From Meconema thalassinum (lineage: Eukaryota; Arthropoda; Insecta; Orthoptera; Tettigoniidae), in the NCBI GenBank assembly GCA_946902985.2, contig OX336389.2, positions 128,499,572-128,563,571 of the forward strand: a DNA stretch of 64,000 nt. The letters run 5' to 3'. Shown here one piece after another: positions 22,925-33,429 of the stretch. A program made the position numbers and the translations under genes. Below the pieces are notes generated by a model. That model was not told where the DNA came from, did no database searches, and saw only the letters and a list, made by a program, of their open reading frames with translations. Position 1 is the first letter of the stretch; each line of letters opens with the position of its first letter.

Positions 22925-23170
22925 TCGGTATGGGTCTCGCGTACTGTGTCCGAGGCTGCGGGATCGAATCCTGGGAAAGGCGATGGGCATTTGATGATGC
23001 TTAAATGTAAGAGGATCTTATCAGTAGATTTACTGGTACGTTAAAAATATTCTTCTAGGGAAAAATTTCCGGCACTCTGTCGTCTCTATAACCGCAACAG
23101 TTAAAATACACGTTAAACAATATTGTTATTATTAATATTATTATGGTTATTATTATTATTATTATTATTT
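22925..23170 (+). repeat. SINE F with (TTA)n tail
   Basis: B box GGATCGAATCCTGGG, GGGCATTTGATGATGCTTAA, TTTACTGGTACGTTAAA, CCGGCACTCTGTCGTCTCTA. TTA repeats follow at 23127-23170. Confidence 0.8.
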
Positions 23171-23283
23171 TACCCTATTATTGTTTTCATAATAATAATT
23201 ATTATTTATGGGGCCTAGGGCTGAGAAAGGTGTAATAATTTGAAATATGAGGCCCTGAAAGTGGAAACATCTAGGGGACGACA

Positions 23284-23340
23284 ATCGTATTGACCGACTG
23301 AAAAACATTGAATTTCGATTGAAGATGATTGAAACTGTGT
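23284..23340 (+). repeat. FB foldback tip remnant
   Basis: CGTATTGACCGACTGAAAAA matches the right tip of FB copies; no partner arm is nearby. Confidence 0.5.
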
Positions 23341-23549
23341 AAGGAGTTGGAAGGTAGCGCCCGTGGTTTATTATAAACTTTGCCTGGAAAATCATTTGAA
23401 AGACGGGAAAAGAGACACCTACAACAACAAAATTATTTTGATAGACTGCATCAGCATTTTGAAAAATAGAAGCATCTATCTTTTTGTCCTTTATTTTCGC
23501 GGGAAATATATATTTTACGCGTTTGGGATTATTATAAGTATATGGCATT

Positions 23550-23632
23550 TAGGAGACGTGCCTTCATTTTGAAGACAAGACTCGGTTGAGCCCGTTCGTC
23601 ACTATTTTTTTTGTGGGAGAGATCCCTGTCCA
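23550..23632 (+). repeat. Unclassified shared repeat, copy 1
   Basis: AGACAAGACTCGGTTGAGCC, then CGTTCGTCACTATTTTTT and TGTGGGAGAGATC, also present at 26190-26270. Between 23171 and 23550 no known coding region is seen; a 127-codon minus frame there is AT-rich and unrecognised. Confidence 0.75.
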
Positions 23633-23813
23633 ATTGTTCTTGTGATTTCAACTTGGAAAACCAAATGATCCTATTCTTAAGTAATTTAATTTTTAAAATA
23701 TTATGCAGTTAAAGTACCCATTTTACGGGTGTGAAATTAAAGACGCTGTGTCATCATTTTCCCTGGAGTGGTCCTTTTACATGCTGGTGAATCAACTGAC
23801 TCGAGGTTATAAC

Positions 23814-24522
23814 TAGGGCTCGGATTTTTAGGTAAATAAATATTTTTGTATGTAAATACATATTTTAAGCATTTTTTCTATAAATACATAAATTCCTGTT
23901 TTCACTTATTAGCACATAAAAAGACACACTATTTACATTTTTAAATCAGTATGCTAGATATTTCAGTTAATTGCATTTTTGTTCTGTGTTACTTCCACGG
24001 GGAGGAACCTGTGAGCTATCTAATCTTCAAGCAGAGCATATGTCAGCTTGCAATTGTGTTATTCTTAACTTGTCGCCCCGTGCCACTCACTGTGGAATCC
24101 GGCGATACCTTAAGTAAAAGCAACTGCAAGTCATCATCTGCAGCAGTATGTTGCAGAATTAAAAGATAATTTTACTTCTGATTGGGGTGTTCTGTTGCGG
24201 GAAAGCAATGAAGGCTGAACAGCGATCTCAAGTTACCTCGAGGGCAAGAAACAAATTGCCGCAGTTTCGCGCCTTCGCGATAATCGTCGGTCATTTGTGA
24301 TGAGCAAACTGAAGATGTATCTCGTTGTGTGTTGTAATGCTTCAGCAGTCAGTGAGACATAGCATAAATTACATTCGTGAGTACTTCATATTGTTTATAT
24401 TCACATTAATAAATTAAATTATAATTAAATATTTTTACTTTCTGGTCACATATTTCAGGTATTTTTAATACTTAAAAAATAAATATTTTCCCGATTTTTA
24501 GCACCTAAAAATCCGAGCCCTA
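23814..24522. mobile_element. hAT-type non-autonomous element
   Basis: Ends TAGGGCTCGGATTTTTAGGT and its inverse ACCTAAAAATCCGAGCCCTA. Flanks GTTATAAC and GTTACAAT match at 6 of 8 positions, consistent with an aged 8-bp duplication. The 709-bp interior has no transposase. The ends resemble those of the element at 26832. Confidence 0.8.
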
Positions 24523-24830
24523 GTTACAATATTTAAATATCCTTAAATGCCACCTGACTGTGCTAGGATTGGATTTTGAAGTTCAATGCAAAGCAAACTG
24601 CATAATTTAAACCACCTTCATGACATTTAGTATGTATGCTCCTGCCAATCTTACTTAAAATCTAGGCTACAATTTATTTCAACTAACTTATTCAATGGGG
24701 AACTTTAGAGGGGGGTCGTGAATATAAAATTTCCGCCAATCAGCAGCAATCAGCGAGCGGAACACCCTCTCAGGACACGTAGCCTACATAGATTCCAGGT
24801 GACTTAGTGAATTCAGATGAAACTGTACTT
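24523..24830. other. Unassigned sequence
   Basis: No feature recognised; an ATT run follows at 24831-24850. Confidence 0.5.
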
Positions 24831-24928
24831 ATTATTATTATTATTATTATTCCCATGCTATGGCACACGGCAATGGGGCCAGACTATCTTTGAACTCGGA
24901 CGACGAGTGTGTTCGAATCCTACCATCG

Positions 24929-25736
24929 CACAGTGGGACAAAATCGAAATCTAGGAGGACAAAATTATTTATTTTCATAATTAAAAAATAAAAAAATATT
25001 ATTTCTACAGCATTCTCATATAATTGCCGCTCACTATTCTGGGATATAAATGCATCTTAGTGAAAATCTGTCACCACTGTTCGAGCAGTCTGAATTGGAG
25101 GGTGAATGTAAGTGGCTGTGGTTTGGTTGTCTTTGTGGTTAGTGTGATGCTTTAAGATGGAACATGCAGCTGAAGGTATGATCTTTGAAATGTGTATCAG
25201 TTATTAATGGGCGTAATTGTTACGTAATTTTAGCTATATTTGCATTATATAATATTTAACTATTATTTTTTAATTATATTTTCACTTAGATTTTTAGTAC
25301 GTCGCGTCACTCTGCGTCACTTTCTACTTAATGTTAAATTGTAGATAAAGTCTTGTAGTTTACGCCTGTTATAAGATTTTTTGCATCTTTTTGCAACTTG
25401 CTTAGTTATTTTACGTTTTAGAAGATGCCGCGCAACCAGATCTCACACGTTTACAACTGTTTGAAGCACTGGGTTCGACGATTATGTCAAAAGTGGAACT
25501 TTGTGACTTTGTTAAAAGTAAATTAGGGGTAGAAAATTGTTCTGAAGAGATAACTGAATGCTCTATCCAACTCCTAGTCATAGACAATTTCTTGCATGTG
25601 TAGACGTGGCTTCAAAAAGGTCTTAACTGATTTTATTATGAGATAAACGTATTATGTACGTTGCTTTCACTCTAAATTCATGATTAAAACGTAAAAATAA
25701 TTTTGTCCCCCTAGATTTCGATTCTGACCCACTGTG
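24929..25736. mobile_element. Transib-like DNA transposon with RSS-like ends
   Basis: Both ends start with CACAGTG. Terminal inverted repeats of about 41 bp run through AATCGAAATCTAGG to GGACAAAATTATT, with four mismatches. A 5-bp duplication, CATCG, lies at 24924-24928 and 25737-25741, and removing the insert restores SINE G. CACWRTG ends and 5-bp duplications are diagnostic of Transib, the superfamily related to RAG1. At each end CACAGTG is followed by a 23-bp spacer and ACAAAATTA. No Transib transposase is present, so this 808-bp copy is non-autonomous. Confidence 0.85.
25157..25603 (+). CDS. Predicted two-exon small ORF inside Transib-like element
   Basis: Exon 1 (25157-25175) starts ATGGAACATGCAGCTGAAG and is followed by a GTATGA donor at 25176. 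A T-rich tract and TTTTAG acceptor end a 246-bp intron at 25421. Exon 2 (25422-25603) continues in frame to TAG. The joined product would be 66 residues: an acidic start (MEHAAEEDAAQP), then an amphipathic stretch with LQLFEALGSTIMSKVELC and DFVKSKLGVENC, then LLVIDNFLHV. It resembles no domain I know. It could be the captured 5' end of a host gene or a relic of an element gene. Splicing is predicted by eye only; no promoter or poly-A evidence is visible. Confidence 0.35.
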
Positions 25737-25934
25737 CATCGGCCGTCCTTGAAATAGCCTCCCATTTTGAACTCCACACAAATGCGGGAGGATATCTTTT
25801 AACAGGCCATGGTTACATTCTAACACATTGCTGTCCATTTTCATTCACCTCCATTTGTTCCAACGGGAAAAATAAGGAATGGACATTTATTTTTATTATT
25901 ATTAATATTATGTAATACCCTAGGGCCATCTAGG

Positions 25935-26116
25935 ACCACGTTATGGGGTGAACTCAGCCTCGTGAGGACAATTGAGTGGCTGTCTGACAGTGAGGCAGAT
26001 TAACGACCTACGGGACCCGATGCGCTGATCACGCGTCACACCAGTATCTGCAGGTTAAATGGCTGGGCAGCGGTCGCTTGGTAGGCCTAGGCCCTTCACG
26101 GGATGCCGTGCCAGGG

Positions 26117-26157
<41 letters not shown>
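25935..26157 (+). repeat. SINE A, 5'-truncated, with (ATT)n tail
   Basis: Starts in the middle of family A (CTCAGCCTCGTGAGGACAAT) and continues to GGTAGGCCTAGGCCCTTCAC and CCAGGGATTATT, then ATT units to 26157. Confidence 0.85.
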
Positions 26158-26189
26158 GGGAATGAGCCTGCTTGCGTTCCTCTGTCCAA

Positions 26190-26270
26190 GGGGCATCATG
26201 TCTTCATTTTGGAGACAAGACTCGGTTGAGCCCGTTCGTCACTATTTTTTTTTTTGTGGGAGAGATCATT
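26190..26270 (+). repeat. Unclassified shared repeat, copy 2
   Basis: Second copy of the block at 23550 (GGAGACAAGACTCGGTTGAG). 26271-26601 has no other recognised feature. Confidence 0.75.
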
Positions 26271-26831
26271 TGGAGGTGCTCTTTGGTGTTTTTAAACCAG
26301 GGCATCGTGGATTTGTGGTTAGAATAAACAAATAAAGATCTTCTTTGTCAACCTGTTGCCGTCAATTAGTCTGAGGCGGCCATAAAATCGTTATTAATTA
26401 TTAATTCAATTTGATGTTTGGGACATCCTGGGCATCAACTTCGTGTTTGATTCATATGAACCTCACCGACGAGTACACCTGTGGCTAGTTCTAAGTATTT
26501 ATGTGCTTCATAGTGGTTAGTAAGGCCTACTTGTTGTATTATTTTCCCTCAGTGGATTTCAATTGGTTGTCAATGTTCCACCTAGTCACTTGTGAATCTG
26601 CCTCGTGATGACGTGGCGTAGCCGTGTTCATTAAATCGTGCACCATGACAGCAAAGGCAGCTGCAGCAATTCCGGACATCGCAGGTTTGACTGTCCTTAG
26701 TGTTGCCTTTCCCCGGGGTTTTCCACATTCCCTCCATGCAAATGGCAGGAGAGTACCTTACGTTTAATTCCCGGGGCATCTACCTCATCCCTATCCATAA
26801 TACAAGTTACACACACTACTACGGTCATCAC

Positions 26832-27721
26832 TAGGACTCGGATGTTGATGCCGAAAGAAAGTTTCAAAAATGCACTATAAAAAGGAGAAAATGATCTTAT
26901 AATAATAAACTCACTAATATTTCAAAAATTCAAAAAATGCTCTATAAAATGGAGAAAATGATCTTATAATAATAAACTCAGCAATATTTCAAAAATGACA
27001 TCTTAAGCTCAAACTGAAAAGTCAATCAAAATATATTCCTATCACTTAACAAAAGGTTTGTGTTCACTTCAGTCTGAGTTACACTGCACTACGAATGTCA
27101 TTCTGATGTTGTCGAATGTAAATGATCTGCGGTTATCAGCCAACAAGTTTTTATATCTCGAAAATCTGCGTTCAACATCCACTGATGTGATTGGAGCGTA
27201 CTTGAAGTGAGGAAGGTCGTTTGCTACTAAATCCTCCTCAATCCCAACCATGCAGTAGTTTTCACCACAAAGAATGTCTGAGATTTTGCATAATGTTTTA
27301 TACCTGGTGTATTTGTCCAGTTTTGATGCAATTTCACTATGATTGTTGCTAAGACTAGTTTCCACCCGCTTGATTAAGGAAATGGAATCAATATTTCAAT
27401 ACTTTAAATTATCTTGTATCAGCTACTGGCTTCTTCTTAACTCTGAGAGACGTAACTCCCTTATATAAAGCTGTGACAACAAAATTGGAGAAAGATTACC
27501 TTAAAAGGCCGATTTCTATCAATTCAGACCAAAAAAAATCTACCAAACTGAAGAAAATGCTCTTAAAATGGAATGGAAAAATAGCAAAAAAATTCAAAAA
27601 AGATGCAAAATAAAAATGACATATTTGGAGACTGTGTGGCCCGTTCGGAGTTTCTATGTACTACAGCATTGTTTTAGAGAAATCAGTAAAAGGATGGCAT
27701 GTCATCAACATCCGGGCCCTA
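26832..27721. mobile_element. hAT-type element, deleted
   Basis: Ends TAGGACTCGGATGTTGATG and, reversed, TAGGGCCCGGATGTTGATG. Flanks GTCATCAC and TTCATCGC agree at 6 of 8 positions. The interior near the left end holds a roughly 62-bp imperfect direct repeat (about 26868-26990). A transposase C-terminus survives on the minus strand. Confidence 0.85.
27069..27365 (-). pseudogene. hAT transposase C-terminal (dimerisation) fragment
   Basis: 98 codons, open to a TGA. The C-terminal half reads LPHFKYAPITSVDVERRFSR, then YKNLLADNRRSFTFDNIR: this is the conserved hAT dimerisation motif (SxxxERxFSxxxxxxxxxRxxL-type). The N-terminal half with the DDE residues and zinc finger is absent, and the whole element is only 890 bp, so it cannot be autonomous. 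The apparent start Met is inside the domain and probably not a real start. The position between hAT-type ends with 8-bp flanks agrees with the protein evidence. Confidence 0.8.
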
Positions 27722-27835
27722 TTCATCGCATAAATACAGGTTATTAGAGTAGTTCAACATACAGCCAACTATATGGGGCTGATAACTTAGATGTCCCAAG
27801 GCCCCTAAATTGAATTAACAACAACAACAACAACT

Positions 27836-28165
27836 ACTTGTAAATCTGCTAAAGCCTGCATGTTTTGCTGGACAATTACTAGCGTGGATGGCTGAACAGG
27901 TTGCAGGCATGAACAAAACATACCACGGCTTTAGGAAGTGAGGCTCTAACACCTGCCAGAGATTATGGTCCGCAAATTCCACGAAGAATTGATTCACATT
28001 CCTCCACCCATATGTTAGTCATATTTAATTGACTTAGTTTTTTTTTGTTTGTTATGAAAACACTTCTTCGCATTTGAATTACAGTACGTTAAATATAGTT
28101 TCTCATAACACTGTGCATTCGCATCTTCGACACATGAATTTGTCATTCTAAATTAATCACGTAAA
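27836..28165. other. Unassigned sequence
   Basis: No feature recognised apart from the CAA-rich tail of SINE K. Confidence 0.5.
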
Positions 28166-28560
28166 ATATGTCCTTTTTATTACAGTTGCTGTTGTTGATT
28201 CATTTAGTGGCTTGTGGTATCGTGGTCATTTATCCCCGTGCAGCTTATGTGGGAGGGGGGGGGGTGATTAGTTGAGTCACTGTAATGAGATGACTGTACC
28301 AGCGTGTGTATTGGAGCTAGGATTGGGTAGGAGGCATCCCTAAACTTTTTGATATTTGCCTGGAGTAGACATGACAAACAATGAAGCTCCTCTTCTTTAA
28401 TGTTTGAGGTGGTATTTGAAACCACCTCTTCTCAGTTCTGCCTCACGAGGCTGAGTGTTCTCCGTTACAACCCATAAACGAGAGCTTGTATACCTTTGCA
28501 GAGCCATGAATCGAACCCGTCAGGGGTAATAGCCAAGAATTTTACCGGTATACTGTGAGA
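28166..28560 (-). repeat. SINE D, diverged
   Basis: Right end holds the D head in reverse (CCATGAATCGAACCCG), GAGGCTGAGTGTTCTCCGTT, body with TATTTGCCTGGAGTAGACAT, and the D tail (TCGTGGTCATTTATCCCCGT). A poly-G run lies at 28252-28263. Confidence 0.75.
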
Positions 28561-28743
28561 TGGTTCTTTCCCATTAAAATGAGTGTGTCGTGTTTGAGTA
28601 TTCAGTCTTTTGACTGGTTTGATGCAACACTCCATGCCTCCCTGTCCTGAGTTAATCGTTTCATCTCTACTTAGCTAACACACCTTGCATCTGAGACAAT
28701 CTGTTTAATATATTCTAAACTTGGTCTACTCCTACAGTTCGTG

Positions 28744-28938
28744 AGGACGTGGTGGCGCAGCGGTCAAGCTGTTGGCCTCTCACCAAGGCAGACCGGGTTC
28801 GATTCCCGGGTCAATGCATGTGAGATTTTCAAAGTGAAATGCCATGTCCTGTGGTTCGGATTCCACGTAAAAAGAAGGTCCCGTGGCTTATGATCTCACG
28901 ATTAACGGTCACGTAAAACTACAATCTTCCTTCTTCTT
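28744..28938 (+). repeat. SINE I, nested in LINE
   Basis: Head GAGGACGTGGTGGCGCAGCG then B box GGGTTCGATTCCCGG. The 13-bp duplication CCTACAGTTCGTG lies at 28731-28743 and 28939-28951. Confidence 0.92.
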
Positions 28939-29077
28939 CCTACAGTTCGTGTCCTCAACCTTTCCTTCCATACCTACGTTTGCTATTCCTGGGTGTCTTA
29001 GTATGTATCCTACCAACCTATCTCTTCTCTTCATTAGCAGTCGCCAGAAACATATCTCCTCATCCACTCGTCTTAAT

Positions 29078-29400
29078 GAAAATGAAAATCCACAGCTTCT
29101 TTCCAGTCGAAAGACCGGATCAGGGAATGGAATGAATGCGGCGAGGATATGAACTGTGCCGGCTGCCGAAGCCTGTCGCACTCCCCTGGGGCAATGATTA
29201 AATGAATGACAGATGAAATGAAATGACAGTGGAGAGTGTTGCTGGAATGAAATTTGTGACAGGGAAAACCGGAGTACCCGGAGAAAAACCTGTCCGTCTC
29301 CGCTTTGTCCAGCATAAATCTCACATGGAGTGACCGAGATTTGAACCACAGATCCAGCGGTGAGAGGCCGGCGTGCTGCCGCCTAAGCCACGGAGGCTAT
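29078..29400 (-). repeat. SINE E, nested in LINE
   Basis: Reverse SINE E with CCTGTCCGTCTCCGCTTTGT and head GCCTCCGTGGCTTAGGCGGC at 29398. Duplication TCGTCTTAAT at 29068-29077 and 29401-29410. Confidence 0.92.
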
Positions 29401-29668
29401 TCGTCTTAATACTTCTTTATTTTTTTTCTCTATCTACTCATCTAACATTCATCATTTTCCTGCAACACCACATTTCACACGCTTCTATTCTGCTCTTTCC
29501 TGCTGCGCCAACAGTCCACGTTTCACTTCCATAGAGCGCCACGCACCAGACAAAGGCTTTCAAAAATGACTTTCAATCACCTAAATCTATATTTGATGTC
29601 AACAGATTTCTTTTCTGTAGAAATGCATTCCTTGCCGGAGCCAACCTACTTTTTATATCCTCTTTGCT

Positions 29669-29941
29669 TCAGCCATCACTGGTTATTTTGCTTCCTAAGT
29701 AGCAGAAGTCTCCTACGTCCTTTACCTTTTCACCTGCCGATTTGACGTCAATTGGGGTTTCTGATTTCTTTCGGCTGCATTCCATAATTTTTGATTTACA
29801 TTTATTGATTTTCATTACGAATTCTTTCCTTAAGACGGAGTCCATACCATTTAAACGCTCATTCAAATCCTCGGGTGAATCGGCTAAAATGACAATGTCA
29901 TCAGAAAATCTCAGTGTTGAAATTATTTCTCTTTGAATCAT
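29669..29941 (-). pseudogene. LINE reverse transcriptase fragment (catalytic region)
   Basis: 90 codons carrying the RT catalytic box as FSDDIVILA (FADD-type with Ala changed to Ser), followed by EDLNERLNGMDSVLRKEFVM, KINKCKSKIME and the LGSKITSDG segment. The order matches RT motif 5 and the thumb region of non-LTR elements. The frame is lost at both sides: upstream fingers and the endonuclease are gone, and downstream the C-terminal piece is split by SINE E. The Ser in the catalytic box and the truncation mean no activity. Confidence 0.85.
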
Positions 29942-29985
29942 TAGTCCTACTTTAATTTTTTTCTAATCTCTACTTAGTATAAAAC

Positions 29986-30887
29986 AAAGTCCCCGATTCT
30001 TGGATGTCACGGGTAATCTCGAGAACCTCTGGATGGATTTTAATGCGGTTTTCACCATTCTGTAAAGGATATCTCGAGGAAGGCGTCTGCTGAGAATAGT
30101 TTATTTATAATGAAAGGAAGCCAAGCAGTAACGATTTCAGTGAAAAAGTTGAAGAAAAAAACCAGGCGTCCGTGCGCTTTTTAAGCTTACGCTGGGCAAA
30201 CCGTTAAAAATATCAATATACTATGAGTGTGAGAATTGTTCAGCATGAAAAGTTCTACAAAAAAGTCCAGGAAAGCGTATTTCTATCTTCAATACATCGC
30301 CCACTGTAAGTGTTTATAGATTGGACGGAAGGGGGATTTGTGTTTCATGCACCTCGCCATTCTTAAATTACGTCCGACAAGAATTCGTTGCACATGCTAT
30401 CTCCATGATAATATAATTAGTATAATATAATATAATTAATAGTCCAGTCAGTGATTTTAACCCATCATGCCGAGACGTAAAACGGATATAGGTCGTAGTT
30501 CGTTGTCATCGAAAAAAAAAATTGCGTTTATCACGTAATGCATTCATAACTCTTCCCAGGTGAAGCTGGAGCGGATTGCTAGTTTATAATAAATGTGTCT
30601 AATGGCGGGAGGGGGGCAGAGAATGCGGTTGTTCACTTTGTTGAATCCTGGCATTCTCTTGGAATTGAGAAAAGAAAGCAAGGAACCCCACTTGAGGCTG
30701 AGATTCGAACAAACTTCTCTTGTTATAAGGGTGAGTGTGGTGAGTGTACTTCGTTACAATACTCGTGCCAGGATTTAAGACTTCTTCGGCAAAGACGCTT
30801 AACGATAAGAAGATGTCTAGACGGGGAGTTACAATACATGACGGTAGACCACGCATGCCATTGATGGCTGTCATTAGAAAGAAACCG
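29986..30887. other. Unassigned sequence
   Basis: An 89-codon frame at 30595-30864 and its antisense match no family. A diverged SINE may lie at 30600-30840 (TTGAGGCTGAGATTCGAACA), but I cannot assign it. Confidence 0.35.
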
Positions 30888-31212
30888 GGTGAGTTAGCCG
30901 AGGTCGTTGCGGCATGACTGTTGGCAGTCGCTCACATCCGGGAGGCGAGGAGGTTCGAATCCCCCCGCCGGCAACCTTGAAGATGGTCTTCTGTGGTTTC
31001 CCATCTTCCTTCCAGGCAAATGCCGGGGTTGGTCCCTAACTATAGGCCACAGCCGCTACCTTCCAACTCCTCGACCCTCCCATCCAACATTCCTCCCCAA
31101 CGGTACTTGTAGCTCACCCATTGGGTGTCCGTCTCGAAGCAGCTACAAAAACTGGCGAGCCGAACATGTCCTCGGACACTCCCGGCACCAAAAGCCATAC
31201 GCTAAAAAAAAA
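30888..31212 (+). repeat. SINE C with tail X
   Basis: Head GTGAGTTAGCCGAGGTCGTT, B box GGTTCGAATCCCCCCGCC, body GGCAAATGCCGGGGTTGGTC, tail with ATGTCCTCGGACACTCCCGG and AAAAGCCATACGCTAAAAA. The tail is the one found on SINE B. Confidence 0.88.
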
Positions 31213-31214
31213 AA

Positions 31215-31462
31215 TAGAAAGAAGTCCGGCTCCATGGCTAATTGGTTAGCGTGCTAGGCTTTCGCCTGAAGAGTCCCGGGTTTGATTTCCGGCCGGGCCA
31301 GTAGGGATTTTAATCTCCAGGGGTTAATTCCCGTGGCCCGGGGACTGGGTGTATGTGACGTCTTCATTATCACTTCATCCTCATTACGACGCACAGGTCG
31401 CCCACGGGCGTCAACTAGAAAGACCTGAACTCGGCCTCTTAGGAAGCTACACGAAAAAAAAT
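31215..31462 (+). repeat. SINE H
   Basis: Head GTCCGGCTCCATGGCTAATT, B box GGGTTTGATTTCCGGCC, body CCCGTGGCCCGGGGACTGGG, tail GCACAGGTCGCCCACGGGCG and a poly-A. It follows SINE C directly. Confidence 0.85.
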
Positions 31463-31812
31463 ATTGAAAGAAGAGTGGAAATCCGTCAACTTTTTAAAAA
31501 TTATTTAACTTAATTCCTCCGACATATATCGTTGTTGTTTCAATTGGACATCACTTCAACCCAGTGCACTTGGGTGTGAGTATGTGTAGTATTTGTCTGA
31601 TATTCTCTGCTAGTATTATCGTGTTTGAAGCTATTTTTCGGTTGTTGTCTTAATAATCGAAATGTAATGTTCTTCAGTCGGTCAACACGATTGTACTCAA
31701 TTGTAATGGGTGGTTCCCTAATCCTGAAAAATATTAAATGAGATTAATAAGTACACGTGGATCATCAGTTTTGATCGTCACGCAATCATCATCAGATCCT
31801 TTACACTTTGGC

Positions 31813-32364
31813 CAGGGGTTCTCAACCTTTTCAACCATCGTATCCCTTAAAAAAAACATCCTGCGAACCCCCTACTAACCTTTCTTAGGTAGTAATAATG
31901 GTTATTAAAAATGTAAAAGGTATTTAGTTAGTATGGTTTAACCTTTGTAATTTTATAAGGAAAGACATTTTAATAAAACAAAATATAGTAGTTGTTTTTG
32001 AGTTCCTTTTCCCAAAGGGTGATTTTTGCAATCATTGCGTTAGTTTTCATTTCGACATAGAACATATCAGAAACACTACCTTGCATACACTTATTCCAAA
32101 TGTTCAGTTTTTCAAAAATATCACTTAAATAGGCCAATTTTAAATGCCAACCAAAGTCATTGAGTACTGATGATAAATTAGAATTGTGCTCGGTAAAGAA
32201 AAGATGCAATTCTTTGTGGAGTCCAAATAAACGCGCCGTAAATAACTCACACAGTAGTCACGGCACGAAGCTCACTGCGCATGTGGATCGAGTAGAAGGA
32301 TGGCCTGCCACGTACCCCCTGAAATGTTTCGCGTACCCCTCGTACCACAGGTTGAGAACCCCTG
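31813..32364. mobile_element. hAT-type element (Charlie/Buster-like ends)
   Basis: Ends CAGGGGTTCTCAACCT and its exact inverse. Flanks ACTTTGGC and ACTAAGGC agree at 6 of 8 positions. It is 552 bp long with a transposase remnant inside. Confidence 0.88.
31970..32209 (-). pseudogene. hAT transposase fragment (SCAND3/ZBED5-like)
   Basis: 79 codons. Key segments are LHLFFTEHNSNLSSVLNDF, then WHLKLAYLSDIFEKLNIWNK with CMQG, then KTNAMIAKITLWEKEL. This is the well-conserved region before the C-terminus of Buster-type hAT transposases (LxxLxDxFxxLNxLNxxLQG...KLxLWK). The rest of the protein, including the zinc finger and catalytic residues, is deleted. The surrounding ends agree with an hAT origin. 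Confidence 0.8.
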
Positions 32365-32594
32365 ACTAAGGCTATTAAGTCCATGTCTACAAGTATGGGT
32401 TATGATATTCAGTTGCAGTAATAATTTAACTAGCACAACTAGTCAAGATAGACTATGTGATTTTTTGTTGAGATACTGATAGTGGTGATTGACTTTCAAG
32501 TTTGCTGACCATTTAATAACAATCACATAATCACCCTAAGCAAGCAAACTTCAAGGTCAATCACCACTATCAGTATCTCAACCAAAAATCACAT

Positions 32595-32685
32595 TTAATT
32601 TTATTAATGCAGCCAATGGCCATCCATTTTCTTTCAGGACGAGTTAGGGAAGGGGTTCTGGAAGCAAATCGGAAATCTTGAGTAG
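32595..32685 (-). repeat. SINE J 3'-end fragment
   Basis: ATGCAGCCAATGGCCATCC then CAGGACGAGTTAGGGAAGGG, inserted within the foldback arm. Confidence 0.75.
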
Positions 32686-33429
32686 TTGTGCTAAATTAAT
32701 TACTACTGCAACTAAATAAGTGAGGTATATTGCAGTGGCGGCCGGTGGTAAGTAAAGCTGGGTGTTGCACCAAAATGTCTGATGTCGCAATTTTATATGG
32801 GAAGTTTACACATGTAATAAAAATAAATTAACGTTACATAAACTACTGTTCTATAAAAGCTGAAATACATGGGTTTTCCAAAATAACTGTACGTTCGAAC
32901 AATAGACAAATTTTAATGGCTCTTGTGGGCTTCTTCCTAGAGGAATTCATTAAAAAAAACAGATGTATGTATTTAAGCCCTATGCCTAAGTTAATGGGAA
33001 GAATTTTAAACACAGCAGCTTGTCTAAGGTTGGGTCTCAATCTCCGGGATAATAAACATTCTCAACATAAAAACATGGCAACCGAAAAGTTTGTACGTTA
33101 ACGAAAAATGTTATTACTAACAACGACGGGCACATATTCTGCATAAGGATAGGATTTTTATAATTTTAAATGATCTCGTCGACTTCGTAGTTACACTGGG
33201 GTCTGGCGTTACGTTAGGGTGACGGTACAAAATGTACCAAGAATGCACTGAGGTGTGTGCCATCATAATACTGCTTGAGCTTCTTCCTTTCCCCGCGCGC
33301 TCCGGTGAGCGTGACGTCATCTAGCCAGCTACCTCCTTTGACCTTGGTTTGCACTTGCTAACGGACTTTGAGTTCACGCAGCATTTGTAGCATCTAAAAT
33401 GATATAAAGTCTATTCTTTCAGACTGACT

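Larger units (their letters stand above)
24851..25890 (+). repeat. SINE G split by Transib-like element
   Basis: Left part 24851-24928 has GCAATGGGGCCAGACTATCT and a B box GTTCGAATCCTACC. Right part from 25742 has GGCCGTCCTTGAAATAGCC and CCTCCATTTGTTCCAACGGG. The join is exactly where the insertion sits, in the CACCGTCGGCCG block of family G. Confidence 0.85.
26602..27835 (+). repeat. SINE K split by hAT element
   Basis: First part to about 26831 (TCGTGCACCATGACAGC, CACATTCCCTCCATGCAAAT). Second part from 27722 (ATAAATACAGGTTATTAGAG, GGCCCCTAAATTGAATTAAC, then CAA repeats). Confidence 0.85.
28590..29985 (-). mobile_element. LINE 3' end with two nested SINEs
   Basis: The LINE 3' end is at left: GGTTTGATGCAACACTCCAT reads in reverse as the typical ATGGAGTGTTGCATCAAACC ending. 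Coding remnants run from 29941 down to about 28960, including FWRLLMKRRDRLVGYILRHP. SINE I and SINE E are inserted, each with target duplications. The same family occurs at 55105. Confidence 0.85.

Noticed and set aside
28744..28815. tRNA genes suggested by A- and B-box-like sequences at many sites
   Set aside because: Each sits at the head of a dispersed SINE with tail and target duplications, and none keeps a full cloverleaf with a discriminator end.
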